64,000 nucleotides of DNA, taken from Aminobacter ciceronei. GTDB taxonomy: Bacteria > Pseudomonadota > Alphaproteobacteria > Rhizobiales > Rhizobiaceae. Positions 37,502 through 47,030 of this stretch are shown here, piece by piece. Position 1 is the stretch's first letter. Every line of letters starts with the position of its first letter. The position numbers were made by a program, and so were the translations under genes. Under the pieces are notes generated by a model. That model saw only the letters and a program-made list of their open reading frames with translations, did not search any database and had not been told where the DNA came from. Location: the NCBI RefSeq assembly GCF_014138625.1, contig NZ_JACJHY010000031.1:1-64000 (forward strand), read 5' to 3'.

Positions 37502-38101
37502 ATGCAAAAGATGTCGCTCGAATTGATGCTGCGCGGCGAGCAGCAAAGCCCGCTCTGGCCTGACAGCACGCTGGGGAAAATCGGGTACTTCCTCGGAACA
37601 CCCGATCGCTGGGACTTTGCGAACGAAAGCTTCTTCTCGTGCCAGCTTGGTTACGCTGACTTCGAGATCAATCTTCAGGCACGCGACAACCAGGTTGTCG
37701 TGACTAGGTTCTGGGTGGAACTTTGGGACACGCCGGAAGGCGAACCGTCACCCAAGAAGACACGCATCCGCCTCGCACGCGGGATCAAGGTGGAGCTGGG
37801 CCGCGTCCAGCCCGGGCTTGCGCTTGCCGATGCCCGGACCTTGCTGGACTCTCTTGGCGTCAAGTTTCAGGAGTTCGATCGCAACGACGCATCCGAAATT
37901 GTCAAAGAGTTCAGGACAGCGTCAAACGCCGGGCTGTTGTTCTTCCGGGGTCCGGATGGGCCGGTGCTGATGGAAGTGCACTTCTTCTCGGCGGACGAGC
38001 AGCAGCATCCATTCGCCAATGTCGGCACCGATACGAAAAAGGCCGCCCCGAGGGACGGCCTTTCGAAAGGTCGCTGCGGCCCGGTCAGAGAGCCGAGGTG
38101 A
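37502..38101 (+). CDS. Orphan soluble protein, possibly immunity-like, with readthrough C-terminus
   Basis: Reading of 199 residues from ATG at 37502. The N-terminal half (LRGEQQSPLWPDSTLGKIGYFLGTPDR through CQLGYADFEINLQ) resembles the small domain seen in orphan immunity-like proteins, where a LLG-P motif precedes a YG-D-E strand; this is an impression, not a firm family call. No signal peptide. Codon use is less GC-biased than the neighbours. The last 20 or so residues are encoded by the ldtP terminator hairpin (38035-38063) and the end of ldtP, so an ancestral stop has probably been lost. Confidence 0.5.
   Translation: MQKMSLELMLRGEQQSPLWPDSTLGKIGYFLGTPDRWDFANESFFSCQLGYADFEINLQARDNQVVVTRFWVELWDTPEGEPSPKKTRIRLARGIKVELGRVQPGLALADARTLLDSLGVKFQEFDRNDASEIVKEFRTASNAGLLFFRGPDGPVLMEVHFFSADEQQHPFANVGTDTKKAAPRDGLSKGRCGPVREPR
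38035..38063 (-). terminator. Terminator of the L,D-transpeptidase gene
   Basis: Read on the minus strand, AAAGGCCGTCCC and GGGGCGGCCTTT (38038-38063, one G-T wobble) followed by a T-run. It lies inside the 3' end of the plus-strand reading frame at 37502. Confidence 0.88.
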
Positions 38102-39338
38102 TCTGCAGCTCGTCGACGCCGTCGCGGCCATAGATGTCGTCGCGGAACTGCACGACACCATCGCCGGTCGACCATGCCGAGACGTAGGTGAAATAGACCG
38201 GCACGGGGTTGGTGACGGGGACCGGGGTGTTTTCGCCCGACTTGATGGCCTGCTCGAAATGCGAGCGGCTCCAGCCCGGCGTGTCGCGCAGGATCCAGGT
38301 GACGAGGTCGCGCACGTTCTGGACGCGGACGCAGCCCGAGGAATCGAAGCGCATCAGCTTGCCGAACAGGCTCTGCTGCGGCGTATCGTGCATGTAGACG
38401 CCATCCGGGCTCGGGAAGTTGATCTTCACCGACGCCATGGCGTTGTTGGCGCCCGGATCCTGGCGGAAGCGGTACTTGGCTGCCTCTTCGGTCGACCAGT
38501 CGACATTCATCGGATCGACCTCGCTGCCGTCCGGCGCAAACAGGCGGATCTTGTTGTCGGTCAGATAGTTCGGGTTCTTGCGCATCAGCGGGATGATGTC
38601 CTTGCGGACGATCGACACCGGGGCATTCCAATATGGATTGACGATGATCTCGTTGATCTTCGAATTGACGATCGGCGACTGGCGGTCGACCTTGCCGACG
38701 ATTGCGGTGTGGCGCAGCACGACGCGGTCGTTCTCGACCGCTTCGACCTGGGCGGCCGGAATGTTGACGTTGACATAGCGCTGGCCGAGCGTGCCGGCCT
38801 GGGCCTGGATGCGGCCGAGATTGGTCTCGAGCTGGCCGAGGCGGATCTGGGCGCTGATGTTCATCGCCGCATAGGTGTACTGGCCCATGACGCCATCGTC
38901 AGGCAGGCCGTGGCGTGCCTGGAAGCGCTTGAGGGCGGCATCGACATAGGTGTCGAACGAATCGGAAAGGCCGGCGCGCGGCGACAGGTCGCCCGAAATC
39001 ATCAGGCGCTTGCGCAACACCTGGACATCGGGATCCTCGACGCCGAGGCGGAGCTTCTTGGTCGCCGGAACGACCGGCCAGCCGCCCTGGGCGACGATGT
39101 TCTGATACTGGGCAATCGCCTGCTGGGTAAAGGCTGCCGTCTGCGCGGTGAACACCGGCAGCGTGCTGGCGACCTTGGCGCCCTGGCTGACGCGGGCATC
39201 GAACTGGTCGTCCCAGTTGCCGCGGCGCGACGAGCCGAGAACTTCGCCGATCACGTCCTGGGCACTGGCTGCCCCCGACAAGGCTGCCATGGCGATCGCG
39301 CCGGCACCGGAGAGAAAGAAACGGCGGCTAGTTTTCAT
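38085..39338 (-). CDS. ldtP: L,D-transpeptidase (YcbB/LdtD-like), LdtR-linked
   Basis: 417 residues from ATG at 39338; an ATG at 39353 is an alternative. Twin-arginine style signal KTSRRFFLSGAGA, then a peptidoglycan-binding repeat (about 105-155, DVQVLRKRLMISG) and a YkuD catalytic domain with His317 in YMHDTP and Cys336 in RFDSSGCVRV. It forms 3-3 crosslinks or attaches proteins to peptidoglycan in the periplasm. The MarR-type gene upstream on the same strand is the known partner regulator in rhizobia and Liberibacter. Strong terminator. Confidence 0.87.
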   Translation of the reverse strand: MKTSRRFFLSGAGAIAMAALSGAASAQDVIGEVLGSSRRGNWDDQFDARVSQGAKVASTLPVFTAQTAAFTQQAIAQYQNIVAQGGWPVVPATKKLRLGVEDPDVQVLRKRLMISGDLSPRAGLSDSFDTYVDAALKRFQARHGLPDDGVMGQYTYAAMNISAQIRLGQLETNLGRIQAQAGTLGQRYVNVNIPAAQVEAVENDRVVLRHTAIVGKVDRQSPIVNSKINEIIVNPYWNAPVSIVRKDIIPLMRKNPNYLTDNKIRLFAPDGSEVDPMNVDWSTEEAAKYRFRQDPGANNAMASVKINFPSPDGVYMHDTPQQSLFGKLMRFDSSGCVRVQNVRDLVTWILRDTPGWSRSHFEQAIKSGENTPVPVTNPVPVYFTYVSAWSTGDGVVQFRDDIYGRDGVDELQITSAL

Positions 39339-39651
39339 GGACGTTCCAGACATATTCGCGCAACACAACCGGCAGGAAAACTCCCGCGACGACGATATGA
39401 CGGCCATACTTAACAATTAGCCAACCATAACCCGGCATCACCGACACGTGAAACGCGACTTCATCGCACGGGTTGCTGACGGCCGAACAGGCAGATCTGG
39501 CACATCACAGCTTTTCCGATAGTCATTCGAATATGGCGGCAACATGGCTGGCGCACCTTCCATTGGATGTCGGCGCGCTAAAAAAGGAAGGACCGGTGCA
39601 TTTCTGCAACCGGCCCTGCGACTGGAGGTCGTTCCTTTTGGGTGGAAACGC
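39339..39651. other. ldtP promoter region
   Basis: 313 bp between ldtP and ldtR, AT-rich near 39400-39430. It holds the ldtP promoter and presumably an LdtR operator, although I could not identify one by eye. The ldtR terminator occupies 39580-39615. Confidence 0.5.
39580..39615 (-). terminator. Terminator of ldtR
   Basis: On the minus strand, GG-x-CCGG-(T)-TGCA pairs with TGCA-CCGG-x-CC around GAAA, with one bulged T, followed by CTTCCTTTTTT. It lies about 35 bp past the ldtR stop. Confidence 0.82.
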
Positions 39652-40167
39652 TTACATGCGGTAAGCGATGGTGTCGTTCCAGAAGCGGTCGAGGCGCTGC
39701 AGGGCGCGGTTCATCTGCTTGAACTCGTCGGTGTTGATACCGCCGACATGCTCGATCGAACCGACATGGCGGTCATAGAGGCCGGCAACGACCTCGGCCA
39801 CGTCCTGGCCCTTCGGCGTCAGGCTGACACGGACCGAGCGACGGTCGATGCGCGAGCGCTGGTGATTGATGAAGCCGAGCTCGACAAGCTTCTTGAGATT
39901 GTAGGAGACGTTCGAGCCGAGATAGTAGCCGCGTGAGCGCAATTCGCCGGCGGTCAGTTCCGCATTGCCGATGTTGAAGAGCAGCAGAGCCTGGATCGCA
40001 TTGATGTCGCTGCGGCCGTTGCGATCGAACTCATCCTTGATAACGTCAAGAAGACGACGATGAAGTCTTTCAACAAGCTGCAGGGATTCCATGTAAAGCG
40101 AACGGATCGCTTCGTTACGGTCCTCGGAAACCATGGCGGGCTTGGCCGCCTGACGCGAATTGATCAT
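39652..40167 (-). CDS. ldtR: MarR-family regulator LdtR
   Basis: 171 residues. Winged helix-turn-helix with DINAIQALLLFNIGNAELTAGELRSRGYYLGSNVSYNLKKLVELGFI as the recognition region and RSRIDRRSVRVSLTPKG as the wing, then a dimerisation helix. This is the rhizobial LdtR type, which in Liberibacter and Sinorhizobium activates the adjacent ldtP and affects osmotic tolerance. AT-rich promoter region of about 300 bp upstream. Function assigned from family and neighbour, not tested here. Confidence 0.88.
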   Translation of the reverse strand: MINSRQAAKPAMVSEDRNEAIRSLYMESLQLVERLHRRLLDVIKDEFDRNGRSDINAIQALLLFNIGNAELTAGELRSRGYYLGSNVSYNLKKLVELGFINHQRSRIDRRSVRVSLTPKGQDVAEVVAGLYDRHVGSIEHVGGINTDEFKQMNRALQRLDRFWNDTIAYRM

Positions 40168-40485
40168 TGTCTTTGCCTCTCTGTTTTCGCCTGGTGACTT
40201 TTTTGTTTGATGTCACCTTGATCGCGAACTTATCGAATACCCATAAAATTCGACTTAAACGTCAGGCTTAACAAGGGCTTACCGAGGACAGGTTTCGAAA
40301 GAGGGTTAACGAAACCCACTTCGAGTAAGAATAATTAACCTTGTATTTTACGGAGTGTCGGCCAACGCACTGAAAGCGTTGGCCGGAGCAATTCCAGGAA
40401 AGCCGTGAGGCGGCATTCCGCCCGGAGTTGCGCGAAACAAAAAATGACGGAGATCGTCCGCGGTCCGAAGGAAAGCGGAAACGCC
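40168..40485. other. AT-rich intergenic region upstream of ldtR
   Basis: 318 bp with no gene. The ldtR-proximal half is AT-rich, with several TTAA-containing runs between 40240 and 40350, and should contain the ldtR promoter. A perfect 10-bp hairpin lies at 40359-40385. Nothing coding could be supported. Confidence 0.5.
40359..40385. repeat. Perfect hairpin without U-run
   Basis: Stem CGGCCAACGC (40359-40368) and GCGTTGGCCG (40376-40385) around ACTGAAA. No poly-U tract on either strand, so it is not a standard terminator; it may be a regulator site or a transcript end of the DUF6163 operon. Confidence 0.55.
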
Positions 40486-40908
40486 CTAATGCGCGGCGCG
40501 GCGCCTTTTCAGGTGCAGGACAACGCGGAAGGCCGCGTAGATCAATGCCACCGCGACGTGGGAGACGACGATCAGCGGCCTGTTGCCGAACAGTTCGGGG
40601 AAACCGGCATACATCACGACTTCGGTCGCAGCGCAGATGAACCAGATGACCGGCCCCCAGGATGACAGCATCCACAGGCCGATGGCGGCAAAGGGGAAAA
40701 ACACCGACAGCGTCACCGCCGCGACCTGCCAGTGGATCGGCATCAGGTCGAAACGCCAGAGCGGGCCGTCATAGAGACCGATCAGGCGCACCCAGTAGAG
40801 GATGCCGAACAGCAGGCAGTAGCCGGCCACCACACGCAGGAACAGGGCGAAGGCGCTTTCTATCGCCGACGGATGCATCTCGCGCAGGCGGCTTGCACTG
40901 TCGGTCAC
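40486..40908 (-). CDS. DUF6163 membrane protein
   Basis: 140 residues with a GTG start at 40908 that overlaps the upstream hydrolase stop as GTGA; the longer reading to 40992 is inside that gene. Four transmembrane helices in a pattern (FALFLRVVAGYCLLFGILYWVRLIGLYDG) typical of the rhizobial DUF6163 family. Function unknown. Translational coupling suggests co-expression with the valine-pathway hydrolase. Confidence 0.75.
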   Translation of the reverse strand: MTDSASRLREMHPSAIESAFALFLRVVAGYCLLFGILYWVRLIGLYDGPLWRFDLMPIHWQVAAVTLSVFFPFAAIGLWMLSSWGPVIWFICAATEVVMYAGFPELFGNRPLIVVSHVAVALIYAAFRVVLHLKRRRAAH

Positions 40909-41948
40909 AGGGCAAGTTCCCGGTCGCCGAGCGTTTCGAAATAACGGTCGATGTCGAGCGGGTCGACATCCTCGAGCCGGGCCGGATGCCATTGCGGCGT
41001 CGAGCCCTTGTCGATGAGCACCGCGCGGATGCCTTCATAGAAGTCGCGGCCGGCGAGCATGCGGTTGAGGATGCGGAACTCCATCCGCATGCAGTCCTTC
41101 ATCGACATGGTCAGGCCGGCCCTGACCTGCCGGAAGGCGACCGACAGGCTGGTGGGCGAACGCTGCAGGATGGTGGCGAGCGTCTTTTTGGCGAACTCGC
41201 TCGAATCCGTCTCCAGGCTGGCGATGACGTCGGACAGCGTGGGCGCGGAGAAATGCCGGGCAATCGCTTCCAGCGTCTCGCGCTCGGTCTCGCGCTTGGC
41301 CGGCCGGAAGAAGTTGCGCAGCACCGCCTCCGTGTCGCCGGTCTCGCACAGCCGCTCCAAGAGCCCGATCTGGCCGTCGGCCGAGATCGTGTGCGTCGCC
41401 AGCCCCGACCACAGCGCGTCGCCGTAGCGGATCCTGTTGCCGGTCAGCGCCAGATACATGCCGAAATGGCCGCCGAGGTCGGGCAGAAGATGGCTGCCGC
41501 CGACGTCGGGGAAGAAGCCGATTCCGACTTCGGGCATGGCGAACTGCGCATTTTCGGTCATCACCCGGTGCGAGCCGTGACAGGAGATGCCGACCCCGCC
41601 GCCCATGACGATGCCGTCGATGAGCGAGATGTAAGGCTTGGGATAGCTCTGGATCTGGGTGTTGAGCCGATATTCGTCGGCGAAGAAGTCGACCGGCGGA
41701 TTGCCGGCGAGACCGGCGTGATAGACGTGCAGAATGTCCCCCCCGGCGCAAAATGCCCTGCCCTCGGCCTTGACCACGACGATGGCCACGCTGGGGTCGA
41801 CTTGCCAGGCGGTGAGCGCGCGCGACAGCGCCAGGACCATCTTGTGGGTCAGCGCGTTCAGCGCCTGCGGCCGCGTCAGGGTGACGATGCCGGCGGCTCC
41901 GGAGCGCTCGAAGCGGATTTCGTCGTCGCCGCCAAAGTCCATGTCCAC
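40905..41948 (-). CDS. 3-hydroxyisobutyryl-CoA hydrolase
   Basis: 347 residues, crotonase fold. The long form with GAAGIVTLTRPQALNALTHKM, GRAFCAGGDIL and the oxyanion and catalytic region GGGVGISCHGSHRVMTENAQFAMPEVGIGFFPDVGGSHLL is characteristic of 3-hydroxyisobutyryl-CoA hydrolase rather than enoyl-CoA hydratase. It releases 3-hydroxyisobutyrate in valine breakdown. Divergent from hemB. Confidence 0.88.
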   Translation of the reverse strand: MDMDFGGDDEIRFERSGAAGIVTLTRPQALNALTHKMVLALSRALTAWQVDPSVAIVVVKAEGRAFCAGGDILHVYHAGLAGNPPVDFFADEYRLNTQIQSYPKPYISLIDGIVMGGGVGISCHGSHRVMTENAQFAMPEVGIGFFPDVGGSHLLPDLGGHFGMYLALTGNRIRYGDALWSGLATHTISADGQIGLLERLCETGDTEAVLRNFFRPAKRETERETLEAIARHFSAPTLSDVIASLETDSSEFAKKTLATILQRSPTSLSVAFRQVRAGLTMSMKDCMRMEFRILNRMLAGRDFYEGIRAVLIDKGSTPQWHPARLEDVDPLDIDRYFETLGDRELAL

Positions 41949-42085
41949 TGGAATCCCTCACATCAGGCTGAGTGTGCAGAGCTAATGGGCAGCGCATGGG
42001 TGCGTCAATGCCGCAGGTCACATCCTGCATCTTGGTCTTGGGCAAACCGGCATGCTAAAAACTGCACAATTGCCGGAGAGTGCCG

Positions 42086-43117
<1,032 letters not shown>

Positions 43118-43233
43118 GGCGAGAGCTTCCCCGACAGGATTTCTGCCCTCGCGCGCCGGGATTCTTGAATCCGGCGCGGCAATTCCCATTTGTTTTCCGG
43201 CGCGGGCAATCTCGTCCGCCGATAGAGGAAGTC

Positions 43234-43704
43234 ATGACCGCACGCGTTCTGGACGGTGAAATCATCAACAGCAGGCTCGACGACAGCCGCGCCTATGACG
43301 GCGTGCGCACCCGCCGCATCCTGGCGTTCCTGGTCGACTATCTGATCGTCGGTCTCCTGATGATCCCCTTTGCCATCGTCATCTTCTTTCTTGGCGTGCT
43401 GACGCTCGGCCTCGGCTGGGCGCTGTTCGGCATCCTGTTTCCGGCTGTGGCCCTCATCTACATCTGGATGACGCTCGGCGGCCCGAACCAGGCTACCACA
43501 GGCATGCGCATGATGGGCATCCGGCTCGACCGCCTCGACGGCAGGCCGATCGACGGCCTTCTGGCGGTGGTTCACTCGGTGCTGTTCTGGGCCGGCAATG
43601 TCGTTCTGACGCCGCTGGTGCTCCTGGTGTCGCTGTTTTCCGACCGCAAGCGCACGCTGCATGACCTGCTGCTCGGCACGGTGGTCAGCCGCAGCGACAG
43701 CTAA
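43234..43704 (+). CDS. RDD-family membrane protein
   Basis: 156 residues from ATG at 43234 with AGAGGAA upstream. RDD domain with TRRILAFLVDYLIVGLLMIP and the C-terminal KRTLHDLLLGTVVS; three or so helices. Function in the family is poorly defined (some are Na+/H+ transport related). Sits between hemB and bpt without overlap. Confidence 0.82.
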   Translation: MTARVLDGEIINSRLDDSRAYDGVRTRRILAFLVDYLIVGLLMIPFAIVIFFLGVLTLGLGWALFGILFPAVALIYIWMTLGGPNQATTGMRMMGIRLDRLDGRPIDGLLAVVHSVLFWAGNVVLTPLVLLVSLFSDRKRTLHDLLLGTVVSRSDS

Positions 43705-43844
43705 AATGGCCATTCGGCGAGTCAAAACCGGCACTTGCGCCAAAATGTGAAGGCAAAGATTGGGCCTGCCTTCACATTCATGTTGAATTTTTCGCCGGCA
43801 GCGCCAAGCTAGGGAACATTGATTGGGAGTCTTCCTGACGCTCG

Positions 43845-44600
43845 ATGACGCAGCATCCGACCCATTCCCCTCAGTTCTTCCTGACGGCGCCGTCCCCCTG
43901 CCCCTATCTCGAGGGTCAATTCGAGCGGAAGGTCTTTACCCATCTCGTCGGTGACAAGGCGCCCGAGATGAACGACCTGCTGACGCAAGGCGGCTTCCGC
44001 CGCTCGCAGAACATCGCCTATCGCCCGGCCTGCGAGACCTGCCGCGCCTGCGTCTCGGTCCGCATCCTGGCTCAGGAATTCAAGGCCACGCGCAACATGC
44101 GCCGGGTGATCGAACGCAACTCCGACCTCGTCGGGGCGATGCACGACGCCGAACCCTCGACCGAGCAATATTCGCTGTTCCGTTCCTATCTCGATGCCCG
44201 CCACCGCAGGGGCGGCATGTCCGACATGACGGTGCTCGACTATGCCATGATGGTCGAGGACACCCATGTCACCACCAAGGTGATCGAATATCGCCGCCGC
44301 GGCCCCGATACCTTCATCACCGGCCAGGGCCAGGGCGAGCTGATGGCAGTGGCATTGACCGACCAGATGTCGGACGGCCTGTCGATGGTCTATTCCTACT
44401 ACAATCCGGAAATGGACGAACGCTCGCTTGGCACCTTCATGATCCTCGATCATATTGCCCGCGCGCGCGCCATGGGCCTGCCCCACGTCTATCTGGGCTA
44501 CTGGGTCAACGGTTCGCGCAAGATGAACTATAAGGTGCGCTTCACACCTCAGGAGCATCTCGGCATGAAGGGCTGGGAGCGCTTCGAAGGCGACATCTGA
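43845..44600 (+). CDS. bpt: Aspartate/glutamate leucyltransferase (Bpt)
   Basis: 251 residues. ATE-type fold: N-terminal [16 protein letters not shown] and the CRACVSVRI zinc or cysteine cluster, then a GNAT-like C-terminal half ending [18 protein letters not shown]. It transfers Leu from Leu-tRNA to N-terminal Asp or Glu, making N-degrons for ClpAP. The ATG at 43845 follows GGGAGT. Confidence 0.93.
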   Translation: MTQHPTHSPQFFLTAPSPCPYLEGQFERKVFTHLVGDKAPEMNDLLTQGGFRRSQNIAYRPACETCRACVSVRILAQEFKATRNMRRVIERNSDLVGAMHDAEPSTEQYSLFRSYLDARHRRGGMSDMTVLDYAMMVEDTHVTTKVIEYRRRGPDTFITGQGQGELMAVALTDQMSDGLSMVYSYYNPEMDERSLGTFMILDHIARARAMGLPHVYLGYWVNGSRKMNYKVRFTPQEHLGMKGWERFEGDI

Positions 44601-44652
44601 GCACGTCCGGCCCGTTTCCACGCTGCCGTCGACCATCTGGCAGGGGAAAACA

Positions 44653-45549
44653 GTGGCGGACACCCAATCGAACCACTCCAAGGGACTGCTGCTGACCGGC
44701 ATCGGCGGACTGGCGCTGACCGTCGACATCCCGCTGATCAAGCTCGCCGACGGCAACAACTGGTCGATCCTGCTGATGCGCAGCGGCACGACCTTCATCG
44801 CCGCCATCATCATCTGGCTGGTCTGGCGCGCGCTGAGCCCGAAGGCGCCGCAGCTCATCCCGGGCCGCGCCGGCCTCCTCGTCGCCGGCCTCTACGGCAT
44901 CGGCTCGATCACCTTCATCACCGCCGTCTACAACACCTCGACCGCCAATCTGGTGTTCATCCTCGCCTTCAACACGGTATTTGCCGCCGTGCTGTCGTGG
45001 ATGTTTCTGCGGGAAAGGCCGCGGCCGGCAACGCTGCTGGCCATGCTGGCGATGGTCGGCGGGGTGTCGATCATCGTCGGCAGCTCGATCGGCACCGGCC
45101 ACCTGTTCGGCGACCTGATGGCGGTGTGTTCGGCCTTCTGCATCGCCTCGGCCATCACCATCTCCCGCTCCAGCGGCAAGGACATGGGTTTTACCGCGCT
45201 TGTCGGCGTGCTGCTGCCGGGGCTGGTGGCGGCCTATATGGTGTCCAAGACCGGCTTCAGGGTCGATGCACCGTGGTGGATCATCTTCAACGGCGCGGTG
45301 ATCATGCCGATCTCGTTCTTCTGCCTCGCCAACGGCCCGAAATACATTTCCGGGCCGGAGGTTGCGATGTTCTACCTGCTCGAGACGGTCATGGCGCCGA
45401 TCTGGGTGTGGATGATCTTCGCCGAGGTGCCGACTCGCAACAGCCTGATCGGCGGGGCGATCCTGATCATCACGCTGATCGCCCACTCGGCCTGGCAATT
45501 GTCCGAGGGGCGCAGGCGCCGGGCGAGCCTGGCACGACAGCTGGCGTAG
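44653..45549 (+). CDS. EamA/DMT-family transporter
   Basis: 298 residues with ten helices in two EamA repeats, GTG start at 44653 with AGGGGAAAA upstream. Drug/metabolite transporter superfamily; exports amino acids or other metabolites. No substrate-specific feature seen. 52 bp after bpt, probably co-transcribed. Confidence 0.8.
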   Translation: MADTQSNHSKGLLLTGIGGLALTVDIPLIKLADGNNWSILLMRSGTTFIAAIIIWLVWRALSPKAPQLIPGRAGLLVAGLYGIGSITFITAVYNTSTANLVFILAFNTVFAAVLSWMFLRERPRPATLLAMLAMVGGVSIIVGSSIGTGHLFGDLMAVCSAFCIASAITISRSSGKDMGFTALVGVLLPGLVAAYMVSKTGFRVDAPWWIIFNGAVIMPISFFCLANGPKYISGPEVAMFYLLETVMAPIWVWMIFAEVPTRNSLIGGAILIITLIAHSAWQLSEGRRRRASLARQLA

Positions 45550-45593
45550 CCAGCCGGCCCTTTCAATGCCGGGACCGCAGGAACTGCCCGCCC

Positions 45594-46817
45594 CTAGCCG
45601 GCCTGATTGGTCGGCACGTCGTTGCGGATCGCCTCGATGCTGCGCGGCGTGTCGCTCTCAGGCAAGGCGTTGGCTGCGGCCAGCATCGCCGCTTCGTCGG
45701 TCAGCTCGACCTCGCGCAGCCATTCGCGCCAGATCGCGACAAGCAGCGCCATCAGCACCGGGCCGATGAACAGCCCGAGAAAGCCCATCGTCTTGACGCC
45801 GCCGATGAGGCCGAAAAAGGTGGGCAGGAACGGCAGCTTGATCGGCCCGCCGACAAGCTTGGGGCGCAGCGTCTTGTCGACGATGAACAGCTCGATCGAG
45901 CCCCAGGCAAACAGCGCGACACCGGCAATCGGCGAGCCGCTGGCAACCAGATAGACCGAGACGAGGGTGAACGACAAAGGCGCGCCGCCGGGGATCAGCG
46001 CCATGAAGCCGGTGAGCACGCCGAGCGTCACCGGCGACGGCACGCCGGCCACCCAATAGGCAAGGCCCAGCACCACACCCTCGCCGATGGCGATCAGCGT
46101 CATGCCGGTGACGGTGGCGCTGATGGTCTTGGGCACGACGCGCGAAATGCGCTCCCAGCGCATCGGCAGGATGCGCTCGCCGAGCCGGTCGAGTTGGCCG
46201 ACGAAGGTTTCACCGTCGCGATAGGTGAAGAACAAAGCGATCAGCATGAACAGCAGCGTCAAGAGGATGCCGAAGGCGCTGCCGCCGGCAGCAAGCACGC
46301 CGCGATAGATGCTGCCGATGTTGGCGCCGCTGAGCAGTTGGGCCAGTTCGCCGATGGCGCCGGGATGGCCGACATAACGCGTCCATTGCTCGTTCAGCCA
46401 CTCGCCGACAACCGGCAGGTTGTTGATCCATTGCGGCGTCGTCGCGCCGTGACGATTGGTTTCGACAGCCCAGCCAACCCAGTCGCGGATTTCGTTGACG
46501 GCGTAGGTCGCAGCAAATGAGATCGGCACGACGAGGAAGGCGATGATGAACAGCAGCGCAAGCGTGGCGCCAATGGTCCTGTTGCCGTCGACGGCGACGA
46601 GCAGCCTGCGGTAGAGCGGCCAGCTGGCGAAGGCAATGACGAGCGCTGCCAGCACCGGCACCAGGAAGCCATGGAAGAAATAGATACCCGCCGCGACGAT
46701 CAGCACGAGCAGCCAGCGCGCCGCCGAAAGCGGCGGCACCAAAGCGGCACGCATCGGCTGGGCCGGGCCGAACAGCCTCTGCTCTCGCTCCGGCTTACGG
46801 GGATTGGTCACGTTCAA
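45594..46817 (-). CDS. AI-2E (PerM) family transporter
   Basis: 407 residues, seven or eight helices. Family signature GVLTGFMALIPGGAPLSFTLVSVYLVASGSPIAGVALF and DKTLRPKLVGGPIKLPFLPTFFGLIGGVKTMGFLGLFIGPVLMALL. Members move metabolites or act as Na+(Li+)/H+ antiporters; AI-2 export has been proposed for E. coli TqsA. Substrate unknown here. Confidence 0.85.
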   Translation of the reverse strand: MNVTNPRKPEREQRLFGPAQPMRAALVPPLSAARWLLVLIVAAGIYFFHGFLVPVLAALVIAFASWPLYRRLLVAVDGNRTIGATLALLFIIAFLVVPISFAATYAVNEIRDWVGWAVETNRHGATTPQWINNLPVVGEWLNEQWTRYVGHPGAIGELAQLLSGANIGSIYRGVLAAGGSAFGILLTLLFMLIALFFTYRDGETFVGQLDRLGERILPMRWERISRVVPKTISATVTGMTLIAIGEGVVLGLAYWVAGVPSPVTLGVLTGFMALIPGGAPLSFTLVSVYLVASGSPIAGVALFAWGSIELFIVDKTLRPKLVGGPIKLPFLPTFFGLIGGVKTMGFLGLFIGPVLMALLVAIWREWLREVELTDEAAMLAAANALPESDTPRSIEAIRNDVPTNQAG

Positions 46818-47030
46818 GAGCCTGGATCTCCTCGGCCCTGAAGTGGACCCGATTGATGCCCGGCGCGCGGTTCGGCGCCGGTGGGGAGATCATAGAGGCT
46901 AATGCGGTGCCGCGCACGAAAACTTTGCCGCACCGCACGCGTTCATTCCCTCATTCCGGCCCTCATTCCGGATTTCTTGTCCTTGCGCAATTCCCAGGAA
47001 ACCCGCGGCTCGGTTTTCCCAGGACTTGCG

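Noticed and set aside
40240-40345. CtrA-like TTAA-N7-TTAA sites upstream of ldtR
   Set aside because: The TTAA runs are present but the spacings I could read are not seven bases, so I do not call a CtrA box.
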